From the NCBI RefSeq assembly GCF_004005565.1, contig NZ_SADD01000008.1:124001-188000 (forward strand): 64,000 nt of DNA, in the 5' to 3' direction. This document shows, piece by piece, positions 27,803 through 35,589 of this stretch. The stretch is from Lujinxingia sediminis (GTDB taxonomy: Bacteria; Myxococcota_A; Bradymonadia; Bradymonadales; Bradymonadaceae). The notes under the pieces are model-generated. The model saw only the letters and a program-made list of their open reading frames with translations, was not told where the DNA came from and made no database searches. Positions within the stretch are counted from its first letter, which is position 1, and each line of letters opens with the position of its first letter. The position numbers and the translations under genes were made by a program.

Positions 27803-29260
27803 TCAGATGGCCAGCATGGCGTCGAGGCTCACCCGCTCGGGCGCGGCCTTGACCACGTGGGCCGTCAGAAGCTGCGTGGCGAGCAGACGTTTGTAGTCGG
27901 CGCTCCCGCGCACATCGGAGATGGGAGCGATCTCGGTGTGGGCGATGCGCAACGCCTCGCGCCAGAGGGCGTCGGTGAGCACCTCACCGGTCAAGAATGC
28001 GCCCGTCTTCTCCAGCCAGAGCGGGGTGGCGGCTACGCCGCCCAACGTCAGGCTGGCCTCCTCGACAACTCCATCATCGGAGAGGCGCAGCCTGGCGGCG
28101 CTGTTGACCGTGGCGATGTCCAGGCAGCGGCGCTTGGAGACTTTTTCAAAATAGACGCCGGTGCCCGCCGCCGGGATCTGCAGGCGCAGCTCGGTCATCA
28201 CCTCCGAGGGATGCTTATCGAAGGTTTTGTAGCCCTTATAAAAACGTTTGAGCTCCACCTCGCGGGTCGTCTCACCGCGGGCAAACACCAGCGTGGTGTC
28301 GAGCGCGAGCATGATCGCCGTCATGTCGCCAATCGGCGAGGCGTTGATGATGTTGCCGGCGATGGTGGCGCGGTTGCGAAGGGGGAGGGAGGCGATCAGG
28401 TGCAGGTAGTCCTGAATCTGTGGGATGAACGCCACCACCTCGTCTGACGCGCCGAACTCCTCGAAGGTCGTGAGCGCGCCGATGTGCAGTGTGTCGCCTT
28501 GCCGGCGAATGCCCTTCATCTCGGGATGACGGTTGAGGATCTTGACCTGCGCCCGGGGCAGGAGCTCACCTTTTTGCACATAGAGGTCGGTGCCGCCGGC
28601 CACGAAGAAGTCGATGACGTCGGCGTCGTCGCGGGGCACCTCCTCCATCTCGCCAATGGCCTCCAGGCGTTTTGGCATTTCGGCAAAATACCCGGGCAGA
28701 AGACCGGCCTCCATCAAGGCGCTCAGGCGATCGTCAGCCTCCCAGATCGACGCCCACTGGCCGCCCGGCCCGAAGTTCTCGACCAGATCGAGGCTCGCGC
28801 GGTTGATCGCCGCATAACCCGTGCACCGGCAGAGGTTGCCGCTGAACGCGCGCTGAAAACCCTCCAACGTTGGCGTCTCGCGCGCGGCCATCATGTACCA
28901 GCACATCGAGACGATGAACCCCGGCGTGCAGAACCCGCACTGCGAGCCCACCCGATCGACCATCGCCTGCTGCACCGGGTTGAGCTTACCCGGCAAATTC
29001 AGCCCCTCGATCGACACCACATGCTTGCCGTGCATCTCACCCACCGGCGTCAAACAGCTCGTGACCGGCTGGTAGCGCATCACCCCCTCGACCACCTCGC
29101 CAATCAGAATGGAGCAGGCCCCGCAGTCGCCTTCCTTGCACCCCTCTTTGGTGCCCGTGAGCAGGCGGTCTTTGCGCAGGTAATCGAGCACCAGCATCCC
29201 GTCGGGGACGTCGGTGATGACGCGGCGGTCGTTCAGCCAGAATTCAACGTGGGTGGTCAT
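27803..29260 (-). CDS. xdhA: Xanthine dehydrogenase small subunit (2x[2Fe-2S] and FAD)
   Basis: A 485-residue electron-transfer subunit. All eight cluster cysteines are present: Cys41, 46, 49 and 69 in the plant-ferredoxin domain and Cys108, 111, 144 and 146 (CGFCTPG, CRCTGY) in the helical domain. The FAD domain follows with FVAGGTDL and RNRATIAGNIINASPIGD. The start at 29260 was preferred over 29314 because a GAGG sequence precedes it. Together with xdhB and xdhC it makes a complete purine-oxidising unit; no purine transporter or regulator is in the window. Confidence 0.94.
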   Translation of the reverse strand: MTTHVEFWLNDRRVITDVPDGMLVLDYLRKDRLLTGTKEGCKEGDCGACSILIGEVVEGVMRYQPVTSCLTPVGEMHGKHVVSIEGLNLPGKLNPVQQAMVDRVGSQCGFCTPGFIVSMCWYMMAARETPTLEGFQRAFSGNLCRCTGYAAINRASLDLVENFGPGGQWASIWEADDRLSALMEAGLLPGYFAEMPKRLEAIGEMEEVPRDDADVIDFFVAGGTDLYVQKGELLPRAQVKILNRHPEMKGIRRQGDTLHIGALTTFEEFGASDEVVAFIPQIQDYLHLIASLPLRNRATIAGNIINASPIGDMTAIMLALDTTLVFARGETTREVELKRFYKGYKTFDKHPSEVMTELRLQIPAAGTGVYFEKVSKRRCLDIATVNSAARLRLSDDGVVEEASLTLGGVAATPLWLEKTGAFLTGEVLTDALWREALRIAHTEIAPISDVRGSADYKRLLATQLLTAHVVKAAPERVSLDAMLAI

Positions 29261-29434
29261 GGGGGCCTCGATGGCTCGCTGGAACATAGGGAGTAGGGCG
29301 CGGGGCGCGTTCACGCGCCATTCGACTCAGAGGGGGCGGTGGTGTCAAGGGCGGCGGTTGGGGAAGGGGGCGAGCTTCGACATTCTTGGGCGATGCGAGT
29401 TTTAAGTTTGGGCAGAGTGTGCATTGAGATAGGT

Positions 29435-30349
29435 TTAATGTGACGGTGAGAGCGTGAGATGGATTGTTTGTTCCGAGTAGTGCGGAGAAAAAACAAAGGG
29501 GAGAGTGAATCTAGATACCTCGTCGCCACCCATGTTTTCAAAGTCTAAACCCGCGAGGGTGGTGGTGACGCAGTTGAGGAACTCGTCGACGTCGTCGGTA
29601 AGAGATTTTGATTCGATATAGTCTATACGTCCACTTGAGTGCAGGACTACGAAGCTGCGAATCGTAATGCCTTGAAGTGGATACCCTTCTGCTGAATCAA
29701 GCCGGGTTTCGTAGCAGGACTGCAGGGTGCTCTGTTCAGCACGAAGTGCTTGAACGACTTCCTCTCGCGTACGTGAGGTTTCGTCGTGATGGGGCTCCTG
29801 CTGATTATGTCGGGTTTCGGTAGACTCCCTACGGGCCGGTCCCGTTCCATATGTAACGACAGTATTGGGCGACGCGTCTTTTAGAGTGGTGGTGCCAAAG
29901 TCCGTCAAGGTAATTGCAAATTGAATGTATGTGGTTGGCGTCGCGTCGGGCTTGTTTGTCAGGCGCTGTCTCAGGTACGTTTCCATGCACTCTTGAACCT
30001 GACGCGTGTCCTCACGATGCCGCGATTTATAAATAAGTCCCGTGCGGTTGTTGTGCGCATCAAGCTGTACCCGAAACATAAACATCAAAGATGAGTCTTC
30101 GGTGTAGTCCGCCCTGTCGATCGTCTCCAGCCAGTCGTCAAAACATGCCTGCAGCGCGGGTTTATGGAACTCCAGGCTTCTTTGAGCGATGGCGCGAAGT
30201 TCCGGGTCTTCGTTGAGCGTGACTTTGCCCGGGGTTTCTTCGGATTTGGCGCCCTGGTTCGCGTCGGGTGCCGTCGCGCAGGCGGTGCTGAGCAGCAGCG
30301 CGAGGAGCAAAGCGAGGCGGTAGGTCGGAGCTGGGAGGTGGGGAGTCAT
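29435..30349 (-). CDS. Lipoprotein with AgmX/PglI-like C-terminal domain
   Basis: A 304-residue predicted lipoprotein. Signal peptide (LALLLALLLSTAC) with lipobox STAC. The C-terminal 90 residues carry the pattern of the AgmX/PglI domain found mainly in myxobacteria: a Cys-Tyr-Glu helix (LQSCYETRL), a Gly-centred strand, then NCVTTTLAGLDF and a Pro-Phe-Val-Phe end. A second, more degenerate copy may lie at about residues 60-160 (LQACFDDWL ... CMETYLRQRL). Function of the domain is not established; AgmX itself is linked to gliding motility. The long open frame extending upstream of 30349 is rejected because it covers non-coding repeats. Confidence 0.72.
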   Translation of the reverse strand: MTPHLPAPTYRLALLLALLLSTACATAPDANQGAKSEETPGKVTLNEDPELRAIAQRSLEFHKPALQACFDDWLETIDRADYTEDSSLMFMFRVQLDAHNNRTGLIYKSRHREDTRQVQECMETYLRQRLTNKPDATPTTYIQFAITLTDFGTTTLKDASPNTVVTYGTGPARRESTETRHNQQEPHHDETSRTREEVVQALRAEQSTLQSCYETRLDSAEGYPLQGITIRSFVVLHSSGRIDYIESKSLTDDVDEFLNCVTTTLAGLDFENMGGDEVSRFTLPFVFSPHYSEQTIHLTLSPSH

Positions 30350-30499
30350 CGCTGGCCTTTGAGAGGTGTCGGGCGCCAAAACGTGTGGATTGCGCATTCG
30401 ACCCGGCAACCCAGGTGGAGTCAAGGGAGGATGGAGGTTTGAGCAGGTCGGGGAGGGCCGAAGGCAGCGCGAGCCAGGGTGGCCCTTCTGGCCACAGTA

Positions 30500-30560
30500 G
30501 ATGAAGCCACCGTGTCCGCGAACGGGGAAGCAGGGGGTGGCACCCGGTGGGGAGGCGTTT
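30500..30560. repeat. 61-base direct repeat, copy 1
   Basis: About 85 percent identical by eye to copy 2 at 30586-30646. Shared blocks include GATGAAG, CGCGAACGG and GCAGGGGGTGGCACC, then GGTGGGG before GGCGTT. Confidence 0.75.
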
Positions 30561-30585
30561 GAGGACGTCGAGTTTTGGGAAGGCG

Positions 30586-30646
30586 GATGAAGGGACCGTG
30601 TTCGCGAACGGAGCAGCAGGGGGTGGCACCTGGTGGGGGGGCGTTC
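30586..30646. repeat. 61-base direct repeat, copy 2
   Basis: Second copy, 25 bases after copy 1. Differences are mostly single substitutions with no net length change, which suggests an old duplication. Confidence 0.75.
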
Positions 30647-30855
30647 GCGTACAGAGGGGGAGGGGGTGAGGCCCCCGTTTGAGGTAGGGCGAGGCGGCCG
30701 GGGAGGGCGACCGTCGACATCGGCGGTGGATACAGGGGGGGTATCGCCTGCCTGAGGTGAGGGCGTGAAGCAGACGTTTTTCTTGCGATCTCGCCACATT
30801 GCCCGACCATGGTCACCGGTTCTCTCATCGAAAAAAACGGGCAGGTTGAGGCAGG

Positions 30856-31539
30856 ATGAAGACAAGCGTGAAGGTGGTGATGATGGCCCTGATGCTGGGG
30901 CTGACCCTGGGGTTGAGCGGGTGCATGGTGGGTGGGTACCACCAGCGCATTGGCGGGAGCTTTGAGGAGGCGGGGCAGCCGCGGCAGGCCGAAGGGAGCA
31001 TCAACGCGGTGGAGCTGGGGGTGGTGGCGGATTTTCGCTACGCGCGGCTGGGGATGCCTTTTGAGGGGCAGCAGCGCGAGTTTGTGGTCAGCGACGGGGA
31101 GAGCGAGGTCTCGGTAGAGGAGGTCGTGGAGCTGCGGGCGTTGCGGCTGGATGTGCCGCTGTGGAGTTTTCGCAACTTTAAGACGAAGTCGATGGGCTAC
31201 CCGGGGTTGATGCCGCGGCGAGAGAGCCTGGAGTTGTGGGCGACGGGGAGCGTGGGGATTTCGCCGATTCCGACGCGGACGGTGGGGCTGGGGCTTGTGT
31301 TTTACCGCTTTGGATCGGTGGCGATTCGGGTGCACGGCGACTATGTGATGGTGCCTTACAGTGAGGATGTGCGGCGTATTGGCGGTGTGGACCGCTGGGA
31401 GGGGCACGCGCCGGGGTGGATGGCGGGGCTGGAGGTGACGGTGGCGGCTGGCGAGTACGCGCTGGAGCTCATCAAGTTTGTGCTCGACGTGGACAAGACG
31501 AGTCGAGAGCGCACCAAAGAATGGGCAGGGGCGCGCTGA
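30856..31539 (+). CDS. Hypothetical lipoprotein
   Basis: A 227-residue predicted lipoprotein with signal sequence and lipobox LSGC, followed by a mainly beta-strand mature part. Long runs such as VGLGLVFYRFGSVAIRVHGDYVM, broken into alternating strands, suggest a small beta-barrel or lipocalin-like fold. No recognised domain. Transcribed away from the AgmX-like lipoprotein. It is followed after 116 bases by an HD phosphohydrolase gene in the same direction. Confidence 0.7.
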   Translation: MKTSVKVVMMALMLGLTLGLSGCMVGGYHQRIGGSFEEAGQPRQAEGSINAVELGVVADFRYARLGMPFEGQQREFVVSDGESEVSVEEVVELRALRLDVPLWSFRNFKTKSMGYPGLMPRRESLELWATGSVGISPIPTRTVGLGLVFYRFGSVAIRVHGDYVMVPYSEDVRRIGGVDRWEGHAPGWMAGLEVTVAAGEYALELIKFVLDVDKTSRERTKEWAGAR

Positions 31540-31655
31540 GGGGGGGAGCCCGCAGGGCGGCGGGCTGAATGTTGGTGGAACAGGCGCTGTTGGTGCTATG
31601 ACCCGAGAGGCCCGGCCGGTTGATGCCGGGAGCGTTTGTCCGATGTGGAGCACCT

Positions 31656-32993
31656 ATGCGACCGAAGCTCTTTCGCGATCCGATTCATGACATCATCAGC
31701 CTGGACTTGAGCGATGAGGCCGAGAGCCTGCTCTTTGATCTGATGCGTACCTCAACGGTGCAGCGCCTGCGGCGCGTGAAGCAGCTGGGGCTGGCATCGC
31801 TGGTGTATCAGGGGGCGGAGCATAGCCGCTTTGCGCACTCGATGGGGGTGGCGCATATCGCGCGGCGGATGGTGGCGTCGCTGCCCATGGAGGTGGACAC
31901 GCGCACGCGTCAGGAGGTCTTTGCGGCGGCGCTTCTGCACGATGTGGGGCATGGGCCTTTTAGCCACGCGATTGAGAAGGTCACGGGCGTAAACCACGAG
32001 CAGTTTACGCGCGAGGCGATCCTCGATGAGGAGGGGGAGGTTTTTCGGATACTGGCGGCAGTGGACCCGGAATTGCCACGCGACGTCGCGCGATATTTTG
32101 AGCCTCGGGAGGGGTTTGATCCGGGGCGGCAGGTGTTTCGCGACATCGTCAGCTCGCAGCTCGATGCCGACCGCCAGGACTACATTCTGCGCGACGGGCA
32201 CGCCACCGGGGTGAAGATCGGCGTCTATGATTTTGAGCGGATCCTGGCCACGCTGAAGGTCTACGAGAGCAAGGGGGCTGGCGCGAAGACGGTGCGCAGG
32301 CTGGCGGTGAGCTACCGGGCGCGCGAGGCGGTGGAGGATTATCTGATCGCGCGTTTTCATATGTTCAAGCAGGTGTACCTGCATAAGACGGTGCGGGCGG
32401 CCGAGAAGATGCTCGAGGCGGTGCTGCGCCGGGCGGGTGAGCGCTACGCGGCCGGGGAGCGGTGGGGAGGGCTCGATGACCGGCATCCGCTCTTGAGGTT
32501 GCTCGGTGGCGAGGCGCTGAGCACCCGCGAGTATCTGCAGGTCGATGACACCGACGTGTGGATGATGCTCAAGGTGTGGCAGCGGGGCGATGATGAGGTG
32601 CTGGCCCGGCTGAGCGAGGGGCTCTTGAATCGGGAGCTCTATAAGACGGTGGATCTGCCGCCGGGCGACCCGGTGCTGGTGGCGCGCATCCTGGACCGCG
32701 CCGCCGAGGTGGCCCGCGAGCAGGGATTGAAGGTCGATTACGCGGTGCTTGTCGACCGCGCCCGCGACACACCCTATCGCCCCTACGATCCGAGTCACCC
32801 CCGGCTGAGCGCGCATATCCCGGTGGTGGAGCGCGACGGGGGAGTGGTGCCGATTGAGCAGGGCAGCGACTTTGTGCACCTGCTGGGTCGGGATACCTAC
32901 AACACGGTGCGCCTCTGCGTGCCGGGGTCGGTGCGCCGCGTGTTGCTGGAGCGCGAGGTGGGGGCGCGGCGGCTGGTCGATGAGGTCGAGTGA
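31656..32993 (+). CDS. HD-domain phosphohydrolase (dGTPase/SAMHD1-like)
   Basis: A 445-residue metal-dependent phosphohydrolase of the dNTPase/YdhJ type. Metal ligands of the HD motif are seen: His in HSRFAHSMG, His-Asp in LLHDVGHGPFSH, and the distal Asp in SSQLDADRQDYILRD. RLRRVKQLGLASLVYQGAEH matches the SAMHD1-like N-terminus. GGAG lies five bases before the ATG at 31656. The natural substrate is not readable; members of the group hydrolyse dNTPs. Next gene is murA. Confidence 0.87.
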   Translation: MRPKLFRDPIHDIISLDLSDEAESLLFDLMRTSTVQRLRRVKQLGLASLVYQGAEHSRFAHSMGVAHIARRMVASLPMEVDTRTRQEVFAAALLHDVGHGPFSHAIEKVTGVNHEQFTREAILDEEGEVFRILAAVDPELPRDVARYFEPREGFDPGRQVFRDIVSSQLDADRQDYILRDGHATGVKIGVYDFERILATLKVYESKGAGAKTVRRLAVSYRAREAVEDYLIARFHMFKQVYLHKTVRAAEKMLEAVLRRAGERYAAGERWGGLDDRHPLLRLLGGEALSTREYLQVDDTDVWMMLKVWQRGDDEVLARLSEGLLNRELYKTVDLPPGDPVLVARILDRAAEVAREQGLKVDYAVLVDRARDTPYRPYDPSHPRLSAHIPVVERDGGVVPIEQGSDFVHLLGRDTYNTVRLCVPGSVRRVLLEREVGARRLVDEVE

Positions 32994-33193
32994 GGATTTT
33001 TGTTCAGGTCGCTCGGTGTGACTCTTTCCTACGACAGGCGCCAGGAGCTCCCGGGGGCCGGCGGCGTTGAGCGATGCTCGCGGCATCTCCACCGGGGTGG
33101 TTGTGGCCATCGCGAGCGTCGTGGTACACCTGCGCGCGCCTTTTAGAGAGGCACCACAGGTCACGCAGACGTTTTGTAAAGGTCGAGATATCC

Positions 33194-34480
33194 ATGGAAA
33201 AGTTCGTCATCGAAGGTGGTCGTAAGCTCTCGGGGAAAGTTCGTCCGGGAGGCAGCAAAAATGAAGCGTTGCCCTGTCTGGCGGCGACGCTGCTGAGCGA
33301 CGAGCCGATCACGCTGCGCAACGTCCCGCGTATTCGCGACGTGGAGGTGATGCTGGAGGTGATGGCCGACCTGGGTGGCGAACACGAGTGGATCGAGGAG
33401 AACGTGGTTCGGGTGGTCAACAAGAATGTGAACCGCACCGACCTCAATCAGGAGCTGTGCCGCAAGGTGCGCGCCTCGATTCTCTTTGCGGGCAGCATGC
33501 TCGGGCGCAGCCAGCGCTGTGAGCTTCCGCCTCCCGGCGGTGACGTCATCGGGCGTCGTCGTCTCGATACGCACTTTCTGGCGCTGCGCGCGCTGGGGGC
33601 GACGATCGAATTCAACGAGGGGCGATTTACCTTTGAAGCCGACAAGCTGCACGGCGCCGAGATCTTTATGGACGAGGCCTCGGTGACGGCGACCGAGAAC
33701 GCGGTCATGGCTGCGGCCCTGGCTCAGGGGACCACCGTGATTCGCAACGCCGCCTGCGAGCCCCACGTGCAGGGTCTTTGCCGCATGCTCGTGGCCATGG
33801 GCGCGCGCATCCAGGGGATCGGCACCAACATCCTCACCATCGAGGGCACCAAGGGGATGTGGGGCTGTGAGCACACCATCGGCCCGGATTACCTGGAGGT
33901 GGGATCGCTGGCCGGCCTGGCCGCGGTGACCGGAAGCGAGCTGACCATTGAAGGCGTGGTCCCCGACGATCTGCGGATGATTCGCCTGGTGTTTGAGAAG
34001 CTCGGCGTTAAGACCGAGCTCCGCGGCGAAGACCTCTTCGTGCCCGGCGACCAGGACCTGGTGATTCGCGACGATATGAACAACGCGATGGCCAAGGTGG
34101 ACGACGCGCCCTGGCCGGCGTTCCCGACCGACCTGATGTCGATCGCGATCACGGTGGCCACCCAGAGCAAGGGCACCGTGCTCTTTTTCGAGAAGATGTT
34201 CGAAGGGCGGATGTTCTTCGTGGACTCGCTGATTGCGATGGGCGCCAAGATCGTCTTCTGCGACCCGCATCGCGTGGTGGTGGTCGGCGGCGGGGAGCTG
34301 ATCGGCTCGACGCTGGAGTCGCCGGACGTGCGCGCGGGCATGGCGCTGCTGATCGCGGCGATGTGCGCCCGGGGCACGAGCACCATCTACAACGTGCGCC
34401 AGATCGACCGCGGCTATGAGCGCATCGATGAGAAGCTCAATGCTCTGGGAGCGAATATCAAACGCCTCCCCGTGGAGTGA
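33194..34480 (+). CDS. murA: UDP-N-acetylglucosamine 1-carboxyvinyltransferase (MurA) with Asp at the active-site Cys position
   Basis: Catalyses the first committed step of peptidoglycan synthesis, adding enolpyruvate from PEP to UDP-GlcNAc. The 428-residue length is typical. Lys22 and Asn23 (GGSKNEALP), the FPTDLMS catalytic Asp region and RQIDRGYERIDEKL are conserved. The loop normally GGCxIG is PPGGDVIGRR, placing Asp117 where E. coli has Cys115. The same exchange in Mycobacterium tuberculosis and Chlamydia keeps activity but removes the Cys that fosfomycin alkylates. ATG at 33194 was chosen from the conserved start (MEKFVIEGG); the upstream extension is not supported. Structured repeats begin one base after the stop. 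Confidence 0.95.
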   Translation: MEKFVIEGGRKLSGKVRPGGSKNEALPCLAATLLSDEPITLRNVPRIRDVEVMLEVMADLGGEHEWIEENVVRVVNKNVNRTDLNQELCRKVRASILFAGSMLGRSQRCELPPPGGDVIGRRRLDTHFLALRALGATIEFNEGRFTFEADKLHGAEIFMDEASVTATENAVMAAALAQGTTVIRNAACEPHVQGLCRMLVAMGARIQGIGTNILTIEGTKGMWGCEHTIGPDYLEVGSLAGLAAVTGSELTIEGVVPDDLRMIRLVFEKLGVKTELRGEDLFVPGDQDLVIRDDMNNAMAKVDDAPWPAFPTDLMSIAITVATQSKGTVLFFEKMFEGRMFFVDSLIAMGAKIVFCDPHRVVVVGGGELIGSTLESPDVRAGMALLIAAMCARGTSTIYNVRQIDRGYERIDEKLNALGANIKRLPVE

Positions 34481-34481
34481 G

Positions 34482-34577
34482 GCAGCTCGTCAGGACGAAG
34501 CCAGCGGTGTCGCTGCGTCGTCGCGGTAGCGCTGCTACAGCTTCATCCCTGCCTCCCTTGCTGGTCTTCGCCCGGAG
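34482..34577. repeat. Structured intergenic repeat, family A copy 1
   Basis: First of three related copies. It has the left arm GCAGCTCGTCAGG and the inner core with GTAGC-GCT-GCTAC hairpin, but lacks the right arm that would close the outer stem; copy 2 starts four bases later. It begins directly after the murA stop. Confidence 0.8.
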
Positions 34578-34581
34578 TGGG

Positions 34582-34682
34582 GCAGCTCGTCAGGACGAAG
34601 CCAGCGGTGTCGCTGCGTCGTCGCGGTAGCGCTGCTACAGCTTCCTCCTGGCTCCTTGCTGGACTTCGCCCTGACGAGCTGC
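34582..34682. repeat. Structured intergenic repeat, family A copy 2 (complete)
   Basis: Outer stem of 13 perfect base pairs (34582-34594 with 34670-34682). Inside, GAAGCCAGC faces GCTGG-A-CTTC, and the core holds GTAGC-GCT-GCTAC. Almost identical to copy 3 beyond the terminator. Confidence 0.88.
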
Positions 34683-34713
34683 TTGAGGATTGGGTATAAA
34701 ACAGCAGAAAACG

Positions 34714-34748
34714 AAAAAACGCCGCCCTTGTCGGGGCGGCGTTTTTTT
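34714..34748. terminator. Bidirectional intrinsic terminator between murA and lipB
   Basis: AAAAAACGCCGCCC (34714-34727) pairs with GGGCGGCGTTTTTT (34734-34747) around a six-base loop. Serves convergent murA and lipB. It is flanked on each side by a copy of the structured repeat. Confidence 0.93.
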
Positions 34749-34758
34749 GTTGCTCGGC

Positions 34759-34859
34759 GCAGCTCGTCAGAACGAAGCCAGCGGTGTCGCTGCGTCGTCG
34801 CGGTAGCGCTGCTACAGCTTCCTCCTGGCTCCTTGCTGGACTTCGCCCTGACGAGCTGC
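34759..34859. repeat. Structured intergenic repeat, family A copy 3
   Basis: Outer arms at 34759-34770 and 34847-34859 pair over 12 bp; one G-to-A change at 34771 removes the innermost pair. The core is identical to copy 2 over most of its length. Confidence 0.87.
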
Positions 34860-34878
34860 TTGTACACCTGGGTTTTGT

Positions 34879-35589
34879 TTAAAGAGTCATCGGGGGCGCG
34901 GCCTGCTCGGGGGGCGGGGGGGCCAGATCGAGGGGCTCAAACGCGCGGTCGAGAAAGGCTGCGAAGTGGGTGAGGAAGCGGTCGGTGAAGTCGTCGACGG
35001 TGCAGCCCGCGGGGGTGTCGAGGTGATCGAGGAGGCGAGTGACCGGGGCGTTGGGCATGCCGCAGGGCACAAAGAGGGAGAAGGGGATGAGGTCGTTGAT
35101 GAGGTTGATCGCAGCGCCGTGGGTGGTGACACCGCCGGAGACGCGCATGCCGACGCTGGCGATCTTGCGGGGCGGGGTGGTGTGGGTCCACAGCCCGGGG
35201 TGGTCGGCGTCGTAGTCGGCGCCGACGTCGTACTCGGCCAGAGCGCTGGAGAGCGAGGCGGCCATCCCGCGGATGAGATCGACGACGCCGATACCCAGCT
35301 CGTCGAGGCGCACGATGGGGTAGACCACCAGCTGGCCGGGGCCGTGGTAGGTGGCTTCCCCGCCGCGATCGATTTTGAAGAATTGGGTGCCCCGGTCTCG
35401 GAGTTGGTCCAGGCCGAAGATATCTTCGGCCCGGCCGCGCTTGCCGAGCGTGACCACCGGCGGATGCTCCAGGCAGAGCAGGTAACCGGTGGCGTCGTGG
35501 GCTCGCCCCTCCTGCAGACGGCTGCGCAGCTCAAGCTGCCAGCTCAGCGCCTGACCGTAGGGGACGAGACCGGGGCGGATAAGCTTCAT
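34879..35589 (-). CDS. lipB: Octanoyltransferase (LipB)
   Basis: Transfers octanoyl groups from acyl-carrier protein to lipoyl domains, the first step of lipoate synthesis. The 236-residue length is normal. The signature RGGEATYHGPGQLVVYP, catalytic Lys142 (RKIASVG) and Cys176 (LFVPCGMP) are all present. Its ATG overlaps the stop of the upstream HARE-HTH gene by four bases (ATGA), so the two are cotranscribed. LipA is not in the window. Confidence 0.95.
   Translation of the reverse strand: MKLIRPGLVPYGQALSWQLELRSRLQEGRAHDATGYLLCLEHPPVVTLGKRGRAEDIFGLDQLRDRGTQFFKIDRGGEATYHGPGQLVVYPIVRLDELGIGVVDLIRGMAASLSSALAEYDVGADYDADHPGLWTHTTPPRKIASVGMRVSGGVTTHGAAINLINDLIPFSLFVPCGMPNAPVTRLLDHLDTPAGCTVDDFTDRFLTHFAAFLDRAFEPLDLAPPPPEQAAPPMTL

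Larger units (their letters stand above)
30350..30855. other. Non-coding 506-base gap carrying a repeated 61-base module
   Basis: No supportable gene on either strand. The gap separates two divergent lipoprotein genes, so it should hold two promoters. Its most visible content is a duplicated 61-base module (30500-30560 and 30586-30646, listed separately). Confidence 0.6.

Noticed and set aside
31752-33164. Long minus-strand open frame opposite the HD phosphohydrolase
   Set aside because: His/Arg/Leu-rich shadow; the plus strand holds intact HD metal motifs.
34535-34867. Minus-strand open frame encoding repeated KEPGGSCSSATATTQRHRW segments
   Set aside because: Lies entirely over the structured repeats and terminator; the protein repeats simply reflect the DNA repeats.
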